A stretch of 64,000 bases of DNA from JABHIE01 sp964584805 (lineage in GTDB: Bacteria > Planctomycetota > UBA1135): NCBI GenBank assembly GCA_964584805.1, contig CAZPAY010000004.1, positions 62,001 through 126,000 of the forward strand. Direction: 5' to 3'. Position 1 is the stretch's first letter. Every line of letters starts with the position of its first letter. The notes below the pieces were generated by a model. That model was not told the DNA's origin. It did not search any database and was given only the letters and a program-made list of their open reading frames with translations. Below, one piece after another: positions 24,679 to 34,300 of the stretch. The position numbers and the translations under genes were made by a program.

Positions 24679-26376
24679 ATGAAACAGCTCCTTCCTCTCG
24701 CTTCATTCTTGGCCCTCGTGGCCATCCTCCCGGCTCAAAACGCGCGCGAATCTGAAATGATTTCACCTGGGTTGATTGGGCTTCCTGCTGGCATTGCGAT
24801 TGAGTCCGAAAATGCTGACTTGTCGGCTTTGATTTACGAGGACAGCGGCGATTCGTCGATTTGGCTGAGGCTCTCCGACGGGCGCGGGTTGGATTGGGCG
24901 ACCCCGATTCGCATCGACGATGACATCACGGGTGCGGCAAAGTCGACCTCGCGCCACTCTTTGCGGGTGGATGGCGAGCGCATTTATCTTGCCTGGCGAG
25001 ACCAGCGTAATGGCTCCTTTGATGATGTGTATTTCACATCATCCGACGACTCGGGGGCGACTTGGTTGCCGTCCAATCAACGACTCGACGATGGCTTTCC
25101 GACGGGGGCAAACGATGTCAAAGACTTCCGGATTGGCTCGGGAGGAAAAGATGTGGTCGTGATTTGCTCAACCGACAATGGCGATGAGGCTTTGTATGTC
25201 ACTTGGTCCAATAACGAAGGCAAGGATTGGAATACTGCTTTAAGTGTCACGACCCACAACGGCCTAGCCGATGTCGACAACATTGCGATTGCCTGTGAAA
25301 ATGATGTCGCCTACATCGTTTGGCGTGACAATTTTTTGAATGGTGTTGACGACACCATTTGGATGTCAATCTTCGATTTTTCACTCGGCACCTTTATCGC
25401 TCAAGATCTAAACATCAGCCCCAATCTCATCGCCGCAGGTGGTGATGCAGATGACAGCGTCGATGTCGCAGTCGATCAAACTTATGTCGCCGTGATTTAC
25501 CACGCGGACAATTTGGGCGGCACTTCCGAGCAATTGCGCGTGAATATGTCCAGCGACTTAGGCGTGACTTGGTCGGGTGATGTACAACTCGGCGCATACG
25601 ACAACGCAACGCTCAATCATGATGTTGACAATGGAGTCACTCTTGTGGAAGACGGCCTTGTCGCAGTCGCTTGGGAAGACAATCGCACCGGCCAAGATGA
25701 GGTTTATTGTGCGGTTGCCCCATTTGCCACGGGCGTTTTTTCGGCAGATCACCTCTGCTCAAACTCCACGACGGGGGCCGCAAATCCGCATTTGGCGGGT
25801 GAATTCAACGGTGAAGCTCTCGCGGTTTCTTGGTCGCAATTTGACGGTGAGACTTACAACAGCTGTTATTTCATTAACGATGTTTGGTCGCCTTCTTTTG
25901 TCGTAAGTGACAACCTTGGAGATGTCGACGACACCAAGCTCGCCTGGAATGATGCCTACAATAATTTCTTGTCGCTTTGGGCTGCCGACGACTCTGGCGT
26001 GAACCAAGTTTTTGTCGGAGGGTACCGCGCACAGCAAATTGACCCCGGCACTCCTGTCGCCGGCACGGTGGCATCCTTTCATCTCAGCGGCTTTCGCGCG
26101 GGTGATGCATTCCAGGTCGTCGCCTCCATGTCGCCCGGATCCTACCTTCTGGCTGACGGCAGATTTTTGGGCCTAGCGGCAGATTCTTACTTGATGATTA
26201 CAAAAGATTTGCCGCAATTCCGAGGCAGTATCGCCATGGACGGCACGGGTGCAACGGCTCCATTGCCGGTTCCATCCGGCCTTTCTGGTGCAACCATGTA
26301 TTTGGTTGCAGTGGGGCTGGATGTTAGCTGGGCGGTTACTGAGCTCAGCGATGCTACCTATTGTGCAATTCAGTAG
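24679..26376 (+). CDS. Secreted BNR/sialidase-like repeat protein with a C-terminal beta domain
   Basis: Residues 1-20 are a signal peptide. The main part (about 30-450) is a propeller-like series in which units such as WLRLSDGRGLDWATPIRIDDD, VYFTSSDDSGATWLPSNQRLDDG and YVTWSNNEGKDWNTALSV resemble Asp-box (SxDxGxTW) repeats. The last ~110 residues (GTPVAGTVASFHLSGFRAGDAFQVV to ATMYLVAVGLD region) look like a separate domain that I associate with secreted proteins of Planctomycetota. No catalytic residues of sialidases can be assigned, so binding or a structural role is as likely as hydrolysis. The ATG at 24679 is preferred over a TTG one codon earlier. Confidence 0.75.
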   Translation: MKQLLPLASFLALVAILPAQNARESEMISPGLIGLPAGIAIESENADLSALIYEDSGDSSIWLRLSDGRGLDWATPIRIDDDITGAAKSTSRHSLRVDGERIYLAWRDQRNGSFDDVYFTSSDDSGATWLPSNQRLDDGFPTGANDVKDFRIGSGGKDVVVICSTDNGDEALYVTWSNNEGKDWNTALSVTTHNGLADVDNIAIACENDVAYIVWRDNFLNGVDDTIWMSIFDFSLGTFIAQDLNISPNLIAAGGDADDSVDVAVDQTYVAVIYHADNLGGTSEQLRVNMSSDLGVTWSGDVQLGAYDNATLNHDVDNGVTLVEDGLVAVAWEDNRTGQDEVYCAVAPFATGVFSADHLCSNSTTGAANPHLAGEFNGEALAVSWSQFDGETYNSCYFINDVWSPSFVVSDNLGDVDDTKLAWNDAYNNFLSLWAADDSGVNQVFVGGYRAQQIDPGTPVAGTVASFHLSGFRAGDAFQVVASMSPGSYLLADGRFLGLAADSYLMITKDLPQFRGSIAMDGTGATAPLPVPSGLSGATMYLVAVGLDVSWAVTELSDATYCAIQ

Positions 26377-26434
26377 AGAAAAATAGTCAAACAGCATTTC
26401 GCGCAATTTCGTATGATTTTGCGGAGATTGACCC

Positions 26435-27358
26435 ATGCGACTGTTTTCCTTCCTTCCTTTACTCACCACCCTTCTCGTTGCAAGCGCACCCGCCTTTGCG
26501 CAACAAGCTCAATTAGGCGTTCAAGTTGCTCCGAGCGATGCTGGCCCTCGCGTTGAGACGGTTTTGCCACGCTCGGCGGCAAGCATCTTGGGTTTAATCC
26601 CCGGCGATGTTTTGTTGGCGGTTGATGAGCAGGCTTTGACGACTCCCGAGTCTTTGGTTTACGCCATCCGCGCGCACCGCCCTGGGGATATCGTCAACCT
26701 CAAGGTTCAGCGCCAGGGCGTTACATTTGAGTTGTTGGGCGTTCTGGCACGGGCTCAGCGCGAGGTGCGGGGTGACGCGCCTCCTTCGATGGGGCAGCAA
26801 CTGCGTGGCCAACTCCGGGGCATGGGTGACGACATCCACCACCAATTGCAAGAAATTGACCTTGAGGGTCTGCCTGAGGAAATTCGCCAACAATTCGAGC
26901 GTGGTGTGCAACGCATGCCTGAAATGCCTGATATGCATGGCTTTGGTCGAGATTTTGCCCGCGAGATGGGCCGCTTTGGCCGTAGCTTTGATGGTTTTGG
27001 CCAAGATTTTTCTTTTGATTTCGACCTGTTCGGGGGCAATGACACCGAAATGGTTACCGAAACTTGGCTAACCTACCCAGAATCTACGCCTCCGGGTGAC
27101 CGCGAAGCTCTAATCGCCGACGCTAAAAAGACTTACGGCGATGATGTGCAGATTGAGTTCAAGGGCAGCGTGACCATGATGCGCTCCTCCACCCGATCGG
27201 TTCAAAAATCAGAAAGCGCCGATTCGGATGCACCCACCGAGCACAAAGACCAAGGCCCCAGCCGCATGGAACTCATCCAAGCCGCGGCAGAAGAACAGGT
27301 CGAAAACCTCAGGAAACAGCTCAGCGAGCTTGAAAATTGGCTTGAGTCGCGAGAGTAA
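26435..27358 (+). CDS. Secreted PDZ-domain protein
   Basis: Signal peptide at residues 1-22 (cleavage after AFA). A single PDZ domain covers about 25-105, with AASILGLIPGDVLLAVDEQALTTPESLVYAIRAHRPGDIVNLKVQRQG, as in DegP/HtrA C-terminal domains, but no protease domain is present. A Met/Phe/Asp-rich region follows (MPEMPDMHGFGRDFAREMGRFG, DFSFDFDLFGG). The end is a predicted coiled coil (QAAAEEQVENLRKQLSELENWL). GGAG about eight bases before the ATG is a proper ribosome binding site. It could be a periplasmic adaptor or chaperone; partner unknown. Confidence 0.8.
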   Translation: MRLFSFLPLLTTLLVASAPAFAQQAQLGVQVAPSDAGPRVETVLPRSAASILGLIPGDVLLAVDEQALTTPESLVYAIRAHRPGDIVNLKVQRQGVTFELLGVLARAQREVRGDAPPSMGQQLRGQLRGMGDDIHHQLQEIDLEGLPEEIRQQFERGVQRMPEMPDMHGFGRDFAREMGRFGRSFDGFGQDFSFDFDLFGGNDTEMVTETWLTYPESTPPGDREALIADAKKTYGDDVQIEFKGSVTMMRSSTRSVQKSESADSDAPTEHKDQGPSRMELIQAAAEEQVENLRKQLSELENWLESRE

Positions 27359-27436
27359 GTCCTTTTAAGAAAAAGAATTAGGGATTTTCTAAAAAAAGAC
27401 TAATGTTGAGCCGTCCGCTTCCGCAAAGGGGGCGTG

Positions 27437-27967
27437 ATGAAACTCAACTCAACATTCGCCGCACTCGCCTTCGTCCTGATGGGCGCAGCCTGGAGTGCAC
27501 TCTCGGCCTCCTCGATGCACGATCTCCATGATTTGGAGAGTCTTGTCTCAAAAGCCGACTTGATTTGCGAAGTCGAAGTCCTTTCTAGGGAAACATTGCT
27601 TTTAGACGATGGAAGCATCGAAACGCGCTACACCTTTTCGACGATTACGCCGATGAAAGGGGGTGCCGCTTCAATCCAGGAAATTCGAATCCCTGGTGGC
27701 GAAGTAGCCGGCCGCGGGCTCCTGATTCCTGGGATGCCCACTTACCAAACCGGAGAACGAAACATCCTCTTCCTGAGCAAAGCAACGAAAGCGAAAAATT
27801 GGCGCCTGCCCATCGGGCTGTCAGCTGGTTCATTTAAGGTCAACCGCGACAACGCGGGTACTCAGCAGGCCGTCCGCCAGCTGCATGACGCTCACAGTGC
27901 CGCGCAAGTGTTGACCCGCGATGCTTTGATTTACGACATCATGGATGAGGTGGCTCGCCAGCAGTAG
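27437..27967 (+). CDS. Secreted protein of unknown function paired with the matrixin gene
   Basis: A signal peptide (about residues 1-25) is followed by HDLESLVSKADLICEVEVLSRE, YTFSTITPMKGGAASIQEIRIPGGEVAGRGLLIPGMPTY and GERNILFLSK. From memory, secreted proteins with this KG...GG...GxP...GE..lFL order commonly sit next to matrixin-like proteases in several phyla; I cannot name the family. The matrixin gene begins 19 bp downstream. An in-frame GTG one codon upstream (27434) is possible. An AAAGGGGG lies 5-12 bases before the start. Confidence 0.7.
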   Translation: MKLNSTFAALAFVLMGAAWSALSASSMHDLHDLESLVSKADLICEVEVLSRETLLLDDGSIETRYTFSTITPMKGGAASIQEIRIPGGEVAGRGLLIPGMPTYQTGERNILFLSKATKAKNWRLPIGLSAGSFKVNRDNAGTQQAVRQLHDAHSAAQVLTRDALIYDIMDEVARQQ

Positions 27968-27986
27968 GAGACTGCGACGGATAATC

Positions 27987-30206
27987 ATGAAACGATTCAG
28001 CAAAAAGACTCTCATCGCCCTGACGATTTTCATCGCCGGGGCCGCAGCCGTGAGTGGGTATGTGCGTATCCAACTTGGCGGCAAAACCTTGAACTGGTCC
28101 TCGAACAATATCAGCTGGCAATTCAATTCTGCTGGTTCTGACAATGTCTCGGATGGTTCGGATGAGGCCGCCATTCAAGCTGCGTTTGCCGAATGGCAAA
28201 GCGTCAATGGCTCGGCGCTGCGTTTTTCTCGGGGTGCAGATACGGGAAGTAAAAATGCCGGGACAAGCGCTCATGTCATTTTCTTTGATGAAAACAATGG
28301 TTCAGGGTTTTTCCCTAGTGGTTCTGGAATCGTGGCGATAACGCCTATTTCTTACGACACCGGAAACGGTCGAATTCTTGATGCCGACATCATTTTTAAT
28401 GGCCGCGATTGGAATTTTTCCACAGACGGCACGCCAGGAACTTATGACATTCAAGATATCGCAACCCATGAAATCGGTCACTTCGTAGGCCTTGATCACA
28501 GCCCCGTGCTCTCCGGCACGATGTGGCCTTATGTGAGTCGTGGGCAAACACTGCACCGTTCTTTGACGACGGATGAGCAGTCTGGAGCAAAAGCGATTGC
28601 GCCTAGTGGGGCAATCAATCACTTGCGCGGAACCTTGCGCAAGTCAAATGGCTCTGTCGCCCGTGGCGCTTTGGTCGCCGCAGTAAGAGCAAGCGATGGC
28701 CGACTCGCCGCCACAGGATTGAGCACGGCTAGCGGTACTTTCCACATCAAGGCTCTGCCTGCTGGCGATTACTTCGTCTACGCTTGCCCCGTTGAGGGTG
28801 CTATGACTGCCGCAAACTTCACGAGCAGCGGTGCCGTGGATACAGACTTTGCAGCAGCCTTCTACGGAAGCTTGCCTGTTCCGCAGAGTTTTCATTTGAG
28901 TGCTTCAAGTGACTTAAATTGTGGCACCTTAAACTTGCCAGAAGATAGCTCCATTCGCGATTCCGGCGGCACGGCGCATTCGCTCGAATCCGGCACAAGC
29001 CGGCGCATTACTATTCAGGGACATAATTTAATCTCTGGCGCAATGCAGGCGCATTCCTTAAGTCCATATATTCAAATCTCGCAAGTCAGTAATGGTGGAA
29101 GTTGGGTGCAGCTCACGGTTCAAGTTGCTGCGGATGCGCCTGCGGGCACTTATGACATTTACCTTTCGACGCCCAGCGGTTCCATTGAGCCTGTCACCGG
29201 TGTTCTAGATATTACGGGTGCAGCACCCGTCCTTGTGAGCCTTAGCCCACCGTCTGGAGCCCTTGCTGGTGGCACCGAAGTTACACTGAGTGGTCAGAAT
29301 TTCCAACAAGGCTGCTATGTACTCTTCGGTGGACGCGAAGCCCTAAATGTATCCGTCCTGAATTCCACAGCGATTCAACTGAACGCGCCCGTTGGTGATC
29401 CGGGCCTTTGCGATGTGCGTGTCATCAACCCGGATGGCCAGGATGCAGTTTTGCAAAATGCTTTTCAATACGAAGCCGTGGCATCTTACAGCGCATCATT
29501 CCCTACGGCAGGTCAATCGGCGGGCGGCACGCTATTGCTCGTAAATGGCGCCGGCTTTGACAACAACATTCAAGTGTTCCTTGGTGACGCAGAAGCTCAG
29601 GTGGAAGTGCAGTCGAGCAAGTTGTTGCGTGTCTCAACACCGAGCCATGCTTTGGGTTTGGTCGATTTGGTTCTGCAAAACCCCGGTATGGCAGAGACGC
29701 GAATCGTAGACGCATTTAAGTTTGTCAGCGCAAGTGACCCCTCCATTTCATCCTTTTTGCCTAATCACGGCAAACGCTCAGGTGGCACTTCCGTCACGGT
29801 AAAAGGGTTTCACCTTACAGGCGCAAAACTAGTGCGCTTTGGCGTTGACCCAAATACGGCACAAGGCGGTGCGGACGGCAGTGGTTTGCAGGTGAACGAT
29901 GACACCGAAATTTCAGTCATCACGCCATCCTCTGCGAATGCGGGCCAATTTGGCTTGATGATTGAATTGCCAAGTGGGCAGGGCGCAATCGTCGGTGGCT
30001 TTACCTACGACAGCACTGCGCCGAGTAGTGGCGGTGGCGGAGGTGATAGTGGCGGTGGCTGTGGCGGCGTCATCATGACAGGCGGCGAGCCAGACCCAAT
30101 GGGTGATCTTCTCGCCCTAGCGGTTTTACTTGCCGGCTACTTCGGATTGCGCCGCCGCACACGCCGTTTGGTTACGATAAAGGCGTGTCGCGCTCATACA
30201 TCCTGA
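27987..30206 (+). CDS. Matrixin-like zinc metalloprotease with TIG domains and a sorting-like C-terminus
   Basis: Secreted protease of the metzincin clan. A signal or anchor segment covers residues 7-24. The catalytic domain (about 25-200) has HEIGHFVGLDH at 161-171, giving zinc ligands His161, His165 and His171 and catalytic Glu162, with the Met-turn SGTM at 176-179. A carboxypeptidase-regulatory-like domain (about 215-290) and three to four IPT/TIG domains follow (VSLSPPSGALAGGTEVTLSGQNF, SFPTAGQSAGGTLLLVNGAGF, SFLPNHGKRSGGTSVTVKG). The end is a Gly-rich stretch with Cys (GGGGGDSGGGCGG), a hydrophobic segment and RRRTRR, like GlyGly-CTERM or MYXO-CTERM signals. It overlaps the next gene by 22 bp. 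An in-frame start 14 codons upstream is less likely. Confidence 0.85.
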   Translation: MKRFSKKTLIALTIFIAGAAAVSGYVRIQLGGKTLNWSSNNISWQFNSAGSDNVSDGSDEAAIQAAFAEWQSVNGSALRFSRGADTGSKNAGTSAHVIFFDENNGSGFFPSGSGIVAITPISYDTGNGRILDADIIFNGRDWNFSTDGTPGTYDIQDIATHEIGHFVGLDHSPVLSGTMWPYVSRGQTLHRSLTTDEQSGAKAIAPSGAINHLRGTLRKSNGSVARGALVAAVRASDGRLAATGLSTASGTFHIKALPAGDYFVYACPVEGAMTAANFTSSGAVDTDFAAAFYGSLPVPQSFHLSASSDLNCGTLNLPEDSSIRDSGGTAHSLESGTSRRITIQGHNLISGAMQAHSLSPYIQISQVSNGGSWVQLTVQVAADAPAGTYDIYLSTPSGSIEPVTGVLDITGAAPVLVSLSPPSGALAGGTEVTLSGQNFQQGCYVLFGGREALNVSVLNSTAIQLNAPVGDPGLCDVRVINPDGQDAVLQNAFQYEAVASYSASFPTAGQSAGGTLLLVNGAGFDNNIQVFLGDAEAQVEVQSSKLLRVSTPSHALGLVDLVLQNPGMAETRIVDAFKFVSASDPSISSFLPNHGKRSGGTSVTVKGFHLTGAKLVRFGVDPNTAQGGADGSGLQVNDDTEISVITPSSANAGQFGLMIELPSGQGAIVGGFTYDSTAPSSGGGGGDSGGGCGGVIMTGGEPDPMGDLLALAVLLAGYFGLRRRTRRLVTIKACRAHTS

Positions 30207-31573
30207 CCCCACTCTCCCTGGCCTTGCTGGCCCTTTCATTGACTTGTTTGGCTGGCTCTTGTGGTGGCGGCCCGCGTTCCGATTACGATGAGCCTCCTGT
30301 TTTGGTCGTCGGCATGGACGGTCTCGAATGGAGTGTCATTGAGCCGTTGCTCGCTCAAGGGAGAATGCCTCATTTTGAGCGTTTGCTCGAAAATGGCACG
30401 GGCGGCACATTGCGCACTTTGGTGCCTACATTTTCGCCCGTTCTCTGGACGACAATTGCCACTGGGGTCAAGCCATCCGACCATGGCATTTTGCATTTCG
30501 CTGAGCTCGACGCGCAGAACCGCCCCAAGAAAGACGGATTGCCTTACACATCCAATGCGCGCAAGGTTCCGGCGATTTGGAATATCGCTTCCGACGCAGG
30601 CCGTGATGTTTTATCGGTTGCATGGTGGGTGAGCTGGCCGGCTGAGCCACTTTCAGGTGATTCGCGCATCGTCGCTTCTTATGCGGCTCAAGTCCAAGCG
30701 AGCATCCTCTGGAAGCCAGGGGTCTGGGAAGAGGGTCTGCCTGAGTTAACTTGGCCGCCACAAGTGGCCGAATCGATTGCGCCCCGTTTGCTCGAAGGAG
30801 GTCCACAGGGTCCAGTCCGCGGTGAGTTTGAGAATACATTCGGCAAAATCCCGAGTAAATGGAAGTGGCCATTGCGTCTCGACCAGTTGTACCGCACGGC
30901 TTATCACGGCGACCGCACGCATGTGCGTATCGCGAGCGATTTGATGGGCGAGCGATTGGCTGACTTGAATATGGTTTACATTGGCCTTCCTGATGTCGCA
31001 GGTCATTATTGGTGGAGATGGCGCGAGCCGAGTGCCTATGGGTATCCGATTCCGGGCGACCAAATCAAGCGCCTGAACAATCGCCTTGACTTGGCCTATG
31101 AAGTCGCCGACCAGTGGTTGGGTGAGTTGTTAGAGCAGGTGCCGTCCGAAACGATTGTGATGATTGTGAGCGATCATGGGATGCATGCGGCCAATCTTGG
31201 CGACCCGAAAGCGCTGCAATCTGGCGCCCACGAAGATGCGCCCGACGGCGTTTTCTTGATGTCTGGTCCTGGAGTCAAGCAGACGGGTTTGGTGCGTGAT
31301 CCAGATGGAGGCATCCAGCGCATCGGCGGTGTGGTCGCTATTGCACCTACCGTATTGGATTTGTTGGGTGTGCCAAAGGGTAGCCATATGCCAGGGAGGT
31401 CCTTCCGCGGAATGATGACCGATGCGTGGCGTGCGGGGCATCCTGAGCTGCCGCCAGTAGATTGGGCAACAAGCTTTCGCAAGCCGACACCGTCTAAAGA
31501 ACCAGTCGAGGGGGCATCCGACACTTTTATCGACAACATCCGCGAGATAGGCTATGCCATCGGAGAAGATTAA
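30185..31573 (+). CDS. Type I phosphodiesterase/nucleotide pyrophosphatase-family protein, probable lipoprotein
   Basis: Alkaline phosphatase superfamily hydrolase of unknown substrate. The N-terminus is hydrophobic and ends in CLAGSCGGG, consistent with a lipoprotein or cleaved signal. Motifs: VLVVGMDGLEWSVIEPLL (first metal Asp), PTFSPVLWTTIATGVKPSDHGILHF (Thr nucleophile loop), MIVSDHGMHA and QSGAHEDAPDGVFLMSGPG (remaining metal ligands). It ends in NIREIGYAIGED. The start is GTG, overlapping the matrixin gene. A second member lies at 36480. It may trim phospho-linked glycans or lipids made by the surrounding cluster; this is inference. Confidence 0.85.
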   Translation: MSRSYILTPLSLALLALSLTCLAGSCGGGPRSDYDEPPVLVVGMDGLEWSVIEPLLAQGRMPHFERLLENGTGGTLRTLVPTFSPVLWTTIATGVKPSDHGILHFAELDAQNRPKKDGLPYTSNARKVPAIWNIASDAGRDVLSVAWWVSWPAEPLSGDSRIVASYAAQVQASILWKPGVWEEGLPELTWPPQVAESIAPRLLEGGPQGPVRGEFENTFGKIPSKWKWPLRLDQLYRTAYHGDRTHVRIASDLMGERLADLNMVYIGLPDVAGHYWWRWREPSAYGYPIPGDQIKRLNNRLDLAYEVADQWLGELLEQVPSETIVMIVSDHGMHAANLGDPKALQSGAHEDAPDGVFLMSGPGVKQTGLVRDPDGGIQRIGGVVAIAPTVLDLLGVPKGSHMPGRSFRGMMTDAWRAGHPELPPVDWATSFRKPTPSKEPVEGASDTFIDNIREIGYAIGED

Positions 31574-31575
31574 CC

Positions 31576-32052
31576 ATGTTTGCACGCATCCTACTCGCTA
31601 CTGATTTTTCAGACCAAGCCGAAAACGCTTACCCTTGGGCCGCACAAATGGCGCGCGCTTCTGGTGGGGTGGTTTTGTTGGCCCACGCCTTGGAAAATGA
31701 CCTCGTTTCTACAACCCCGGTATTTGCGGGTTTCATGCCGCCCGAAGCACTTGATGTGGGCTCTTATCGTGAGCAATTCCGCACGGCGGCATTGCGCGCA
31801 CTCGACGCGGCCGCTGAAAAAGTACGCGCGCTTGGTGTTAAAGTTGAGACGCATTTACTTGAGGGGGCCAAACCTTCCCAATCGATTGTTGCGGCCGCAC
31901 GCGATTTAGATGCGCGCGTGATTGTTTTGTCGACCCATGGGCGCGGTGGGCTCGCGCATTTACTCATCGGCTCTACTGCGGAAAAAGTCGTCCGCTCGGC
32001 ACCTTGCCCCGTCCTGTCTGTTCATCAAGACGACGCCCAGCCGCAGGAGTAA
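31576..32052 (+). CDS. Universal stress protein (UspA family)
   Basis: Single Usp domain of 158 residues. It starts FARILLATDFSDQAENAYPWAAQMA and has the ATP-binding G-2x-G-9x-G(S/T) region as STHGRGGLAHLLIGSTAEKVVRSAPCPVLSV, so it probably binds ATP. GGAG lies ten bases before the ATG, and the gene follows the phosphodiesterase stop by 2 bp, which indicates one operon. Confidence 0.93.
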   Translation: MFARILLATDFSDQAENAYPWAAQMARASGGVVLLAHALENDLVSTTPVFAGFMPPEALDVGSYREQFRTAALRALDAAAEKVRALGVKVETHLLEGAKPSQSIVAAARDLDARVIVLSTHGRGGLAHLLIGSTAEKVVRSAPCPVLSVHQDDAQPQE

Positions 32053-32061
32053 TCTTTCTTT

Positions 32062-32781
32062 ATGGTTCCTTCTTTGCCCTCCGTCGCGGACGCTTTGCGC
32101 CAACCCGTTGTTGCTTTTGACATTGAGGTCGCGGGTGCTCCATGGGAAGAAATTGATGAGGCCACGAGGCACTATTTGTTGTCGCGTCAAAAAACAGATG
32201 AAGCGCGAGAAGGCATCCGTGACCGCCTTGCTTTTGTGCGCGGCATGGGGCGCGTTGTTTCCATTGCCATGTGGAATATGAAAACCGATACGGGCGCCGT
32301 GATGGTGCAAGGGTCGGGCTGCAAATGGGAAGAATTCGATGTCGTCCCGGGCACAAAAGTTTTTCGCGGAAATGAGCGCGAAATGTTGATTGAGTTTTGG
32401 AAGCAGGCTCAAGATTGGGGCACAGTCGTGACTTACAACGGTCGCGGCTATGACGGCCCTGTTTTGATGACGCGCTCGGCCATGCTCGATGTCGCCCCTA
32501 GCCGCAATTTGACGGGCTATCGCTACAGCATTAAAGACCACTGTGATTTGATGGAGGTGCTTAACTTTTTTGGCGCAGCCCGAGAGAGTTACTCTCTTGA
32601 TTATTGGTGTAGGCGTTTTGGAGTTGAGTCTCCAAAAGGCAAAATGGATGGTTCCCGTGTTGCCGACAAGGCGCGCGCTGGCCGCTACGATGAAATTGCT
32701 GAATATTGTTTAAGAGATACCCGCGCTACAGCTGACTTGTTTCAGCGGCTGCGCAAAACGCTGATTCCATTGCTTGGCTAG
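32062..32781 (+). CDS. Predicted DEDDy 3'-5' exonuclease (PolB-like)
   Basis: RNase H-fold exonuclease resembling the predicted 3'-5' exonuclease related to DNA polymerase B. Exo I: VAFDIEVAG with Asp20 and Glu22. Exo II: TVVTYNGRGYDGPVL. Exo III: EYCLRDTRATADLF, with the Tyr-x-x-x-Asp spacing of the DEDDy type. An insertion between Exo I and II carries RGMGRVVSIAMW. No polymerase domain. It is placed among envelope genes; its stop is directly followed by the flippase ATG. DNA repair or replication proofreading is a general guess. Confidence 0.82.
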   Translation: MVPSLPSVADALRQPVVAFDIEVAGAPWEEIDEATRHYLLSRQKTDEAREGIRDRLAFVRGMGRVVSIAMWNMKTDTGAVMVQGSGCKWEEFDVVPGTKVFRGNEREMLIEFWKQAQDWGTVVTYNGRGYDGPVLMTRSAMLDVAPSRNLTGYRYSIKDHCDLMEVLNFFGAARESYSLDYWCRRFGVESPKGKMDGSRVADKARAGRYDEIAEYCLRDTRATADLFQRLRKTLIPLLG

Positions 32782-34296
32782 ATGGCATCCACGGCAACCA
32801 ATGCGTTTTTTCAGACCTTCGCCAAAATTTTTGGCACGGGCCTTTACGCGATATTTGGTCTGCTGCTGGCACGCTTTGTAACTCAAGGCGAAAATGGCGT
32901 TTACACCCTAATGAGCACTCTGCTTTTTTTTGGGTCGCTCGCTTCTAATTTTGGTGTGCCTTTTGTCGCGGTGCGTGCGATTGCCCGCGACCGCAGTCGG
33001 TCGGCAGAAGTTTATGTCGACACGCGCACGGCAGTTTTGATCGGGGCGTTCTTAGCCTTTTTCATTCCTCTACTCTGGGTCGTATTCGAGATGAATCACC
33101 TCGGGCACTGGGATGGCCGCCGCATTGTGCTCAGCCTATTGGTTTGTGGCATCATCTTGTTCGAGGCGCTCGGCTCGCTCGGCGATATGCTTTTTCAAGC
33201 ACACGAAGATATGCGACTTTCCGCAGTTTTCGAGGCCGCATCGGGTTTGTTCCGAGCGGGTGGCGCAACTTTAGCCGTTGTGCTTTTGCCCCCAGAATGG
33301 AAGATTCTTGGCGTTTACACCGTTTTTCTTCTGGGTTCTGCTGTGCGTGGCTTCTTTATGCCCATTCTTGCCCGCCGCAGATTCTTACCTGGGGAATTGC
33401 CCGCGATTAGTTACGCACGCTCTTTTGCGTTGCTGAAAGAGGCCTACTTCTTGGCCGTCTTCCGCATGTTGCGCATGTTGCGAAACCGTGTGGATAGTTT
33501 GCTGTTGGGGCTGTTGATTTCGGGCGGCGTTTTGGGGGCCATGGAAGCTGCTGATGTGAGCCGTGCGCTGTATGCCCAAGCCATGCGCGTAGTGATTATT
33601 TTCAATACGCTTTCTGTTGCTTTCAACACGGCTTTATTCCCGCGTATGGTGCGCCTCACCAACAGCGACAGTAATCGCACGGAGGCGCGTGTGACCTATT
33701 TTCGCGCCATTCGCGTGCAGTCTTGGTGGGCCATTCCACTCGCTTGTGGACTTTGGTTTTACGCGGACGGCATCGCGGCTTTGTTTGGCCCTCAATATCT
33801 TGAGGGTATACCCGCTTTGGGCGGCTCAACGGGTGATGTCTTGCGCGTGCTGGCATTTGCCATGATGGTCGATGTGATTGGTGGGCCTATCGGGTTGGTT
33901 ATTCTTGGAGTGCCTGGTATGGATCGTAAGTTGCCTAAATTGGGCGGCATGTTGGCCGCAGTAAGCGTCGTTCTGAATGTTGTTTTGATTCCGCGTTTTG
34001 GGATTATGGGCGCAGCGTATGCATCTTTGGGTGCCGCGTGTTTTGAGTTTTTCTTAAAGCTCACGATGGTCGCACGCATCTTGGGTAGTCCAGCACCGAT
34101 GTTGAAAATCTTTGCACCATTCGTCTTTATCTCTGTGTTGATGCTGTATGGCTTGCAGAAGTTAGGGTTTCGCGACTCTGTTTTTCTGGGCCCGTTGCTC
34201 GGAGCGATTTTCTATTTTGCAGTAAGCATTTTGTCGCGCTCGACTGACCCTAAGATTAACGATGTGTTGCGTCGGAAGATTTTGCGCCGGAAATAA
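32782..34296 (+). CDS. Wzx-like polysaccharide flippase
   Basis: About 14 membrane segments over 504 residues, with the MOP-superfamily opening FFQTFAKIFGTGLYAIFGLLLARFVTQGENGVYTLMSTLLFFGSLASNFGV and the later paired-helix repeats (FWYADGIAALFGPQYLEGIPAL region, LGAACFEFFLKLTMV). The type would move undecaprenyl-linked oligosaccharides across the inner membrane. It starts immediately at the stop of the exonuclease. The presence of a Wzy-like polymerase, a Wzz-like protein and Wza in the cluster supports a Wzx/Wzy-dependent pathway. Confidence 0.87.
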   Translation: MASTATNAFFQTFAKIFGTGLYAIFGLLLARFVTQGENGVYTLMSTLLFFGSLASNFGVPFVAVRAIARDRSRSAEVYVDTRTAVLIGAFLAFFIPLLWVVFEMNHLGHWDGRRIVLSLLVCGIILFEALGSLGDMLFQAHEDMRLSAVFEAASGLFRAGGATLAVVLLPPEWKILGVYTVFLLGSAVRGFFMPILARRRFLPGELPAISYARSFALLKEAYFLAVFRMLRMLRNRVDSLLLGLLISGGVLGAMEAADVSRALYAQAMRVVIIFNTLSVAFNTALFPRMVRLTNSDSNRTEARVTYFRAIRVQSWWAIPLACGLWFYADGIAALFGPQYLEGIPALGGSTGDVLRVLAFAMMVDVIGGPIGLVILGVPGMDRKLPKLGGMLAAVSVVLNVVLIPRFGIMGAAYASLGAACFEFFLKLTMVARILGSPAPMLKIFAPFVFISVLMLYGLQKLGFRDSVFLGPLLGAIFYFAVSILSRSTDPKINDVLRRKILRRK

Positions 34297-34300
34297 TCCG

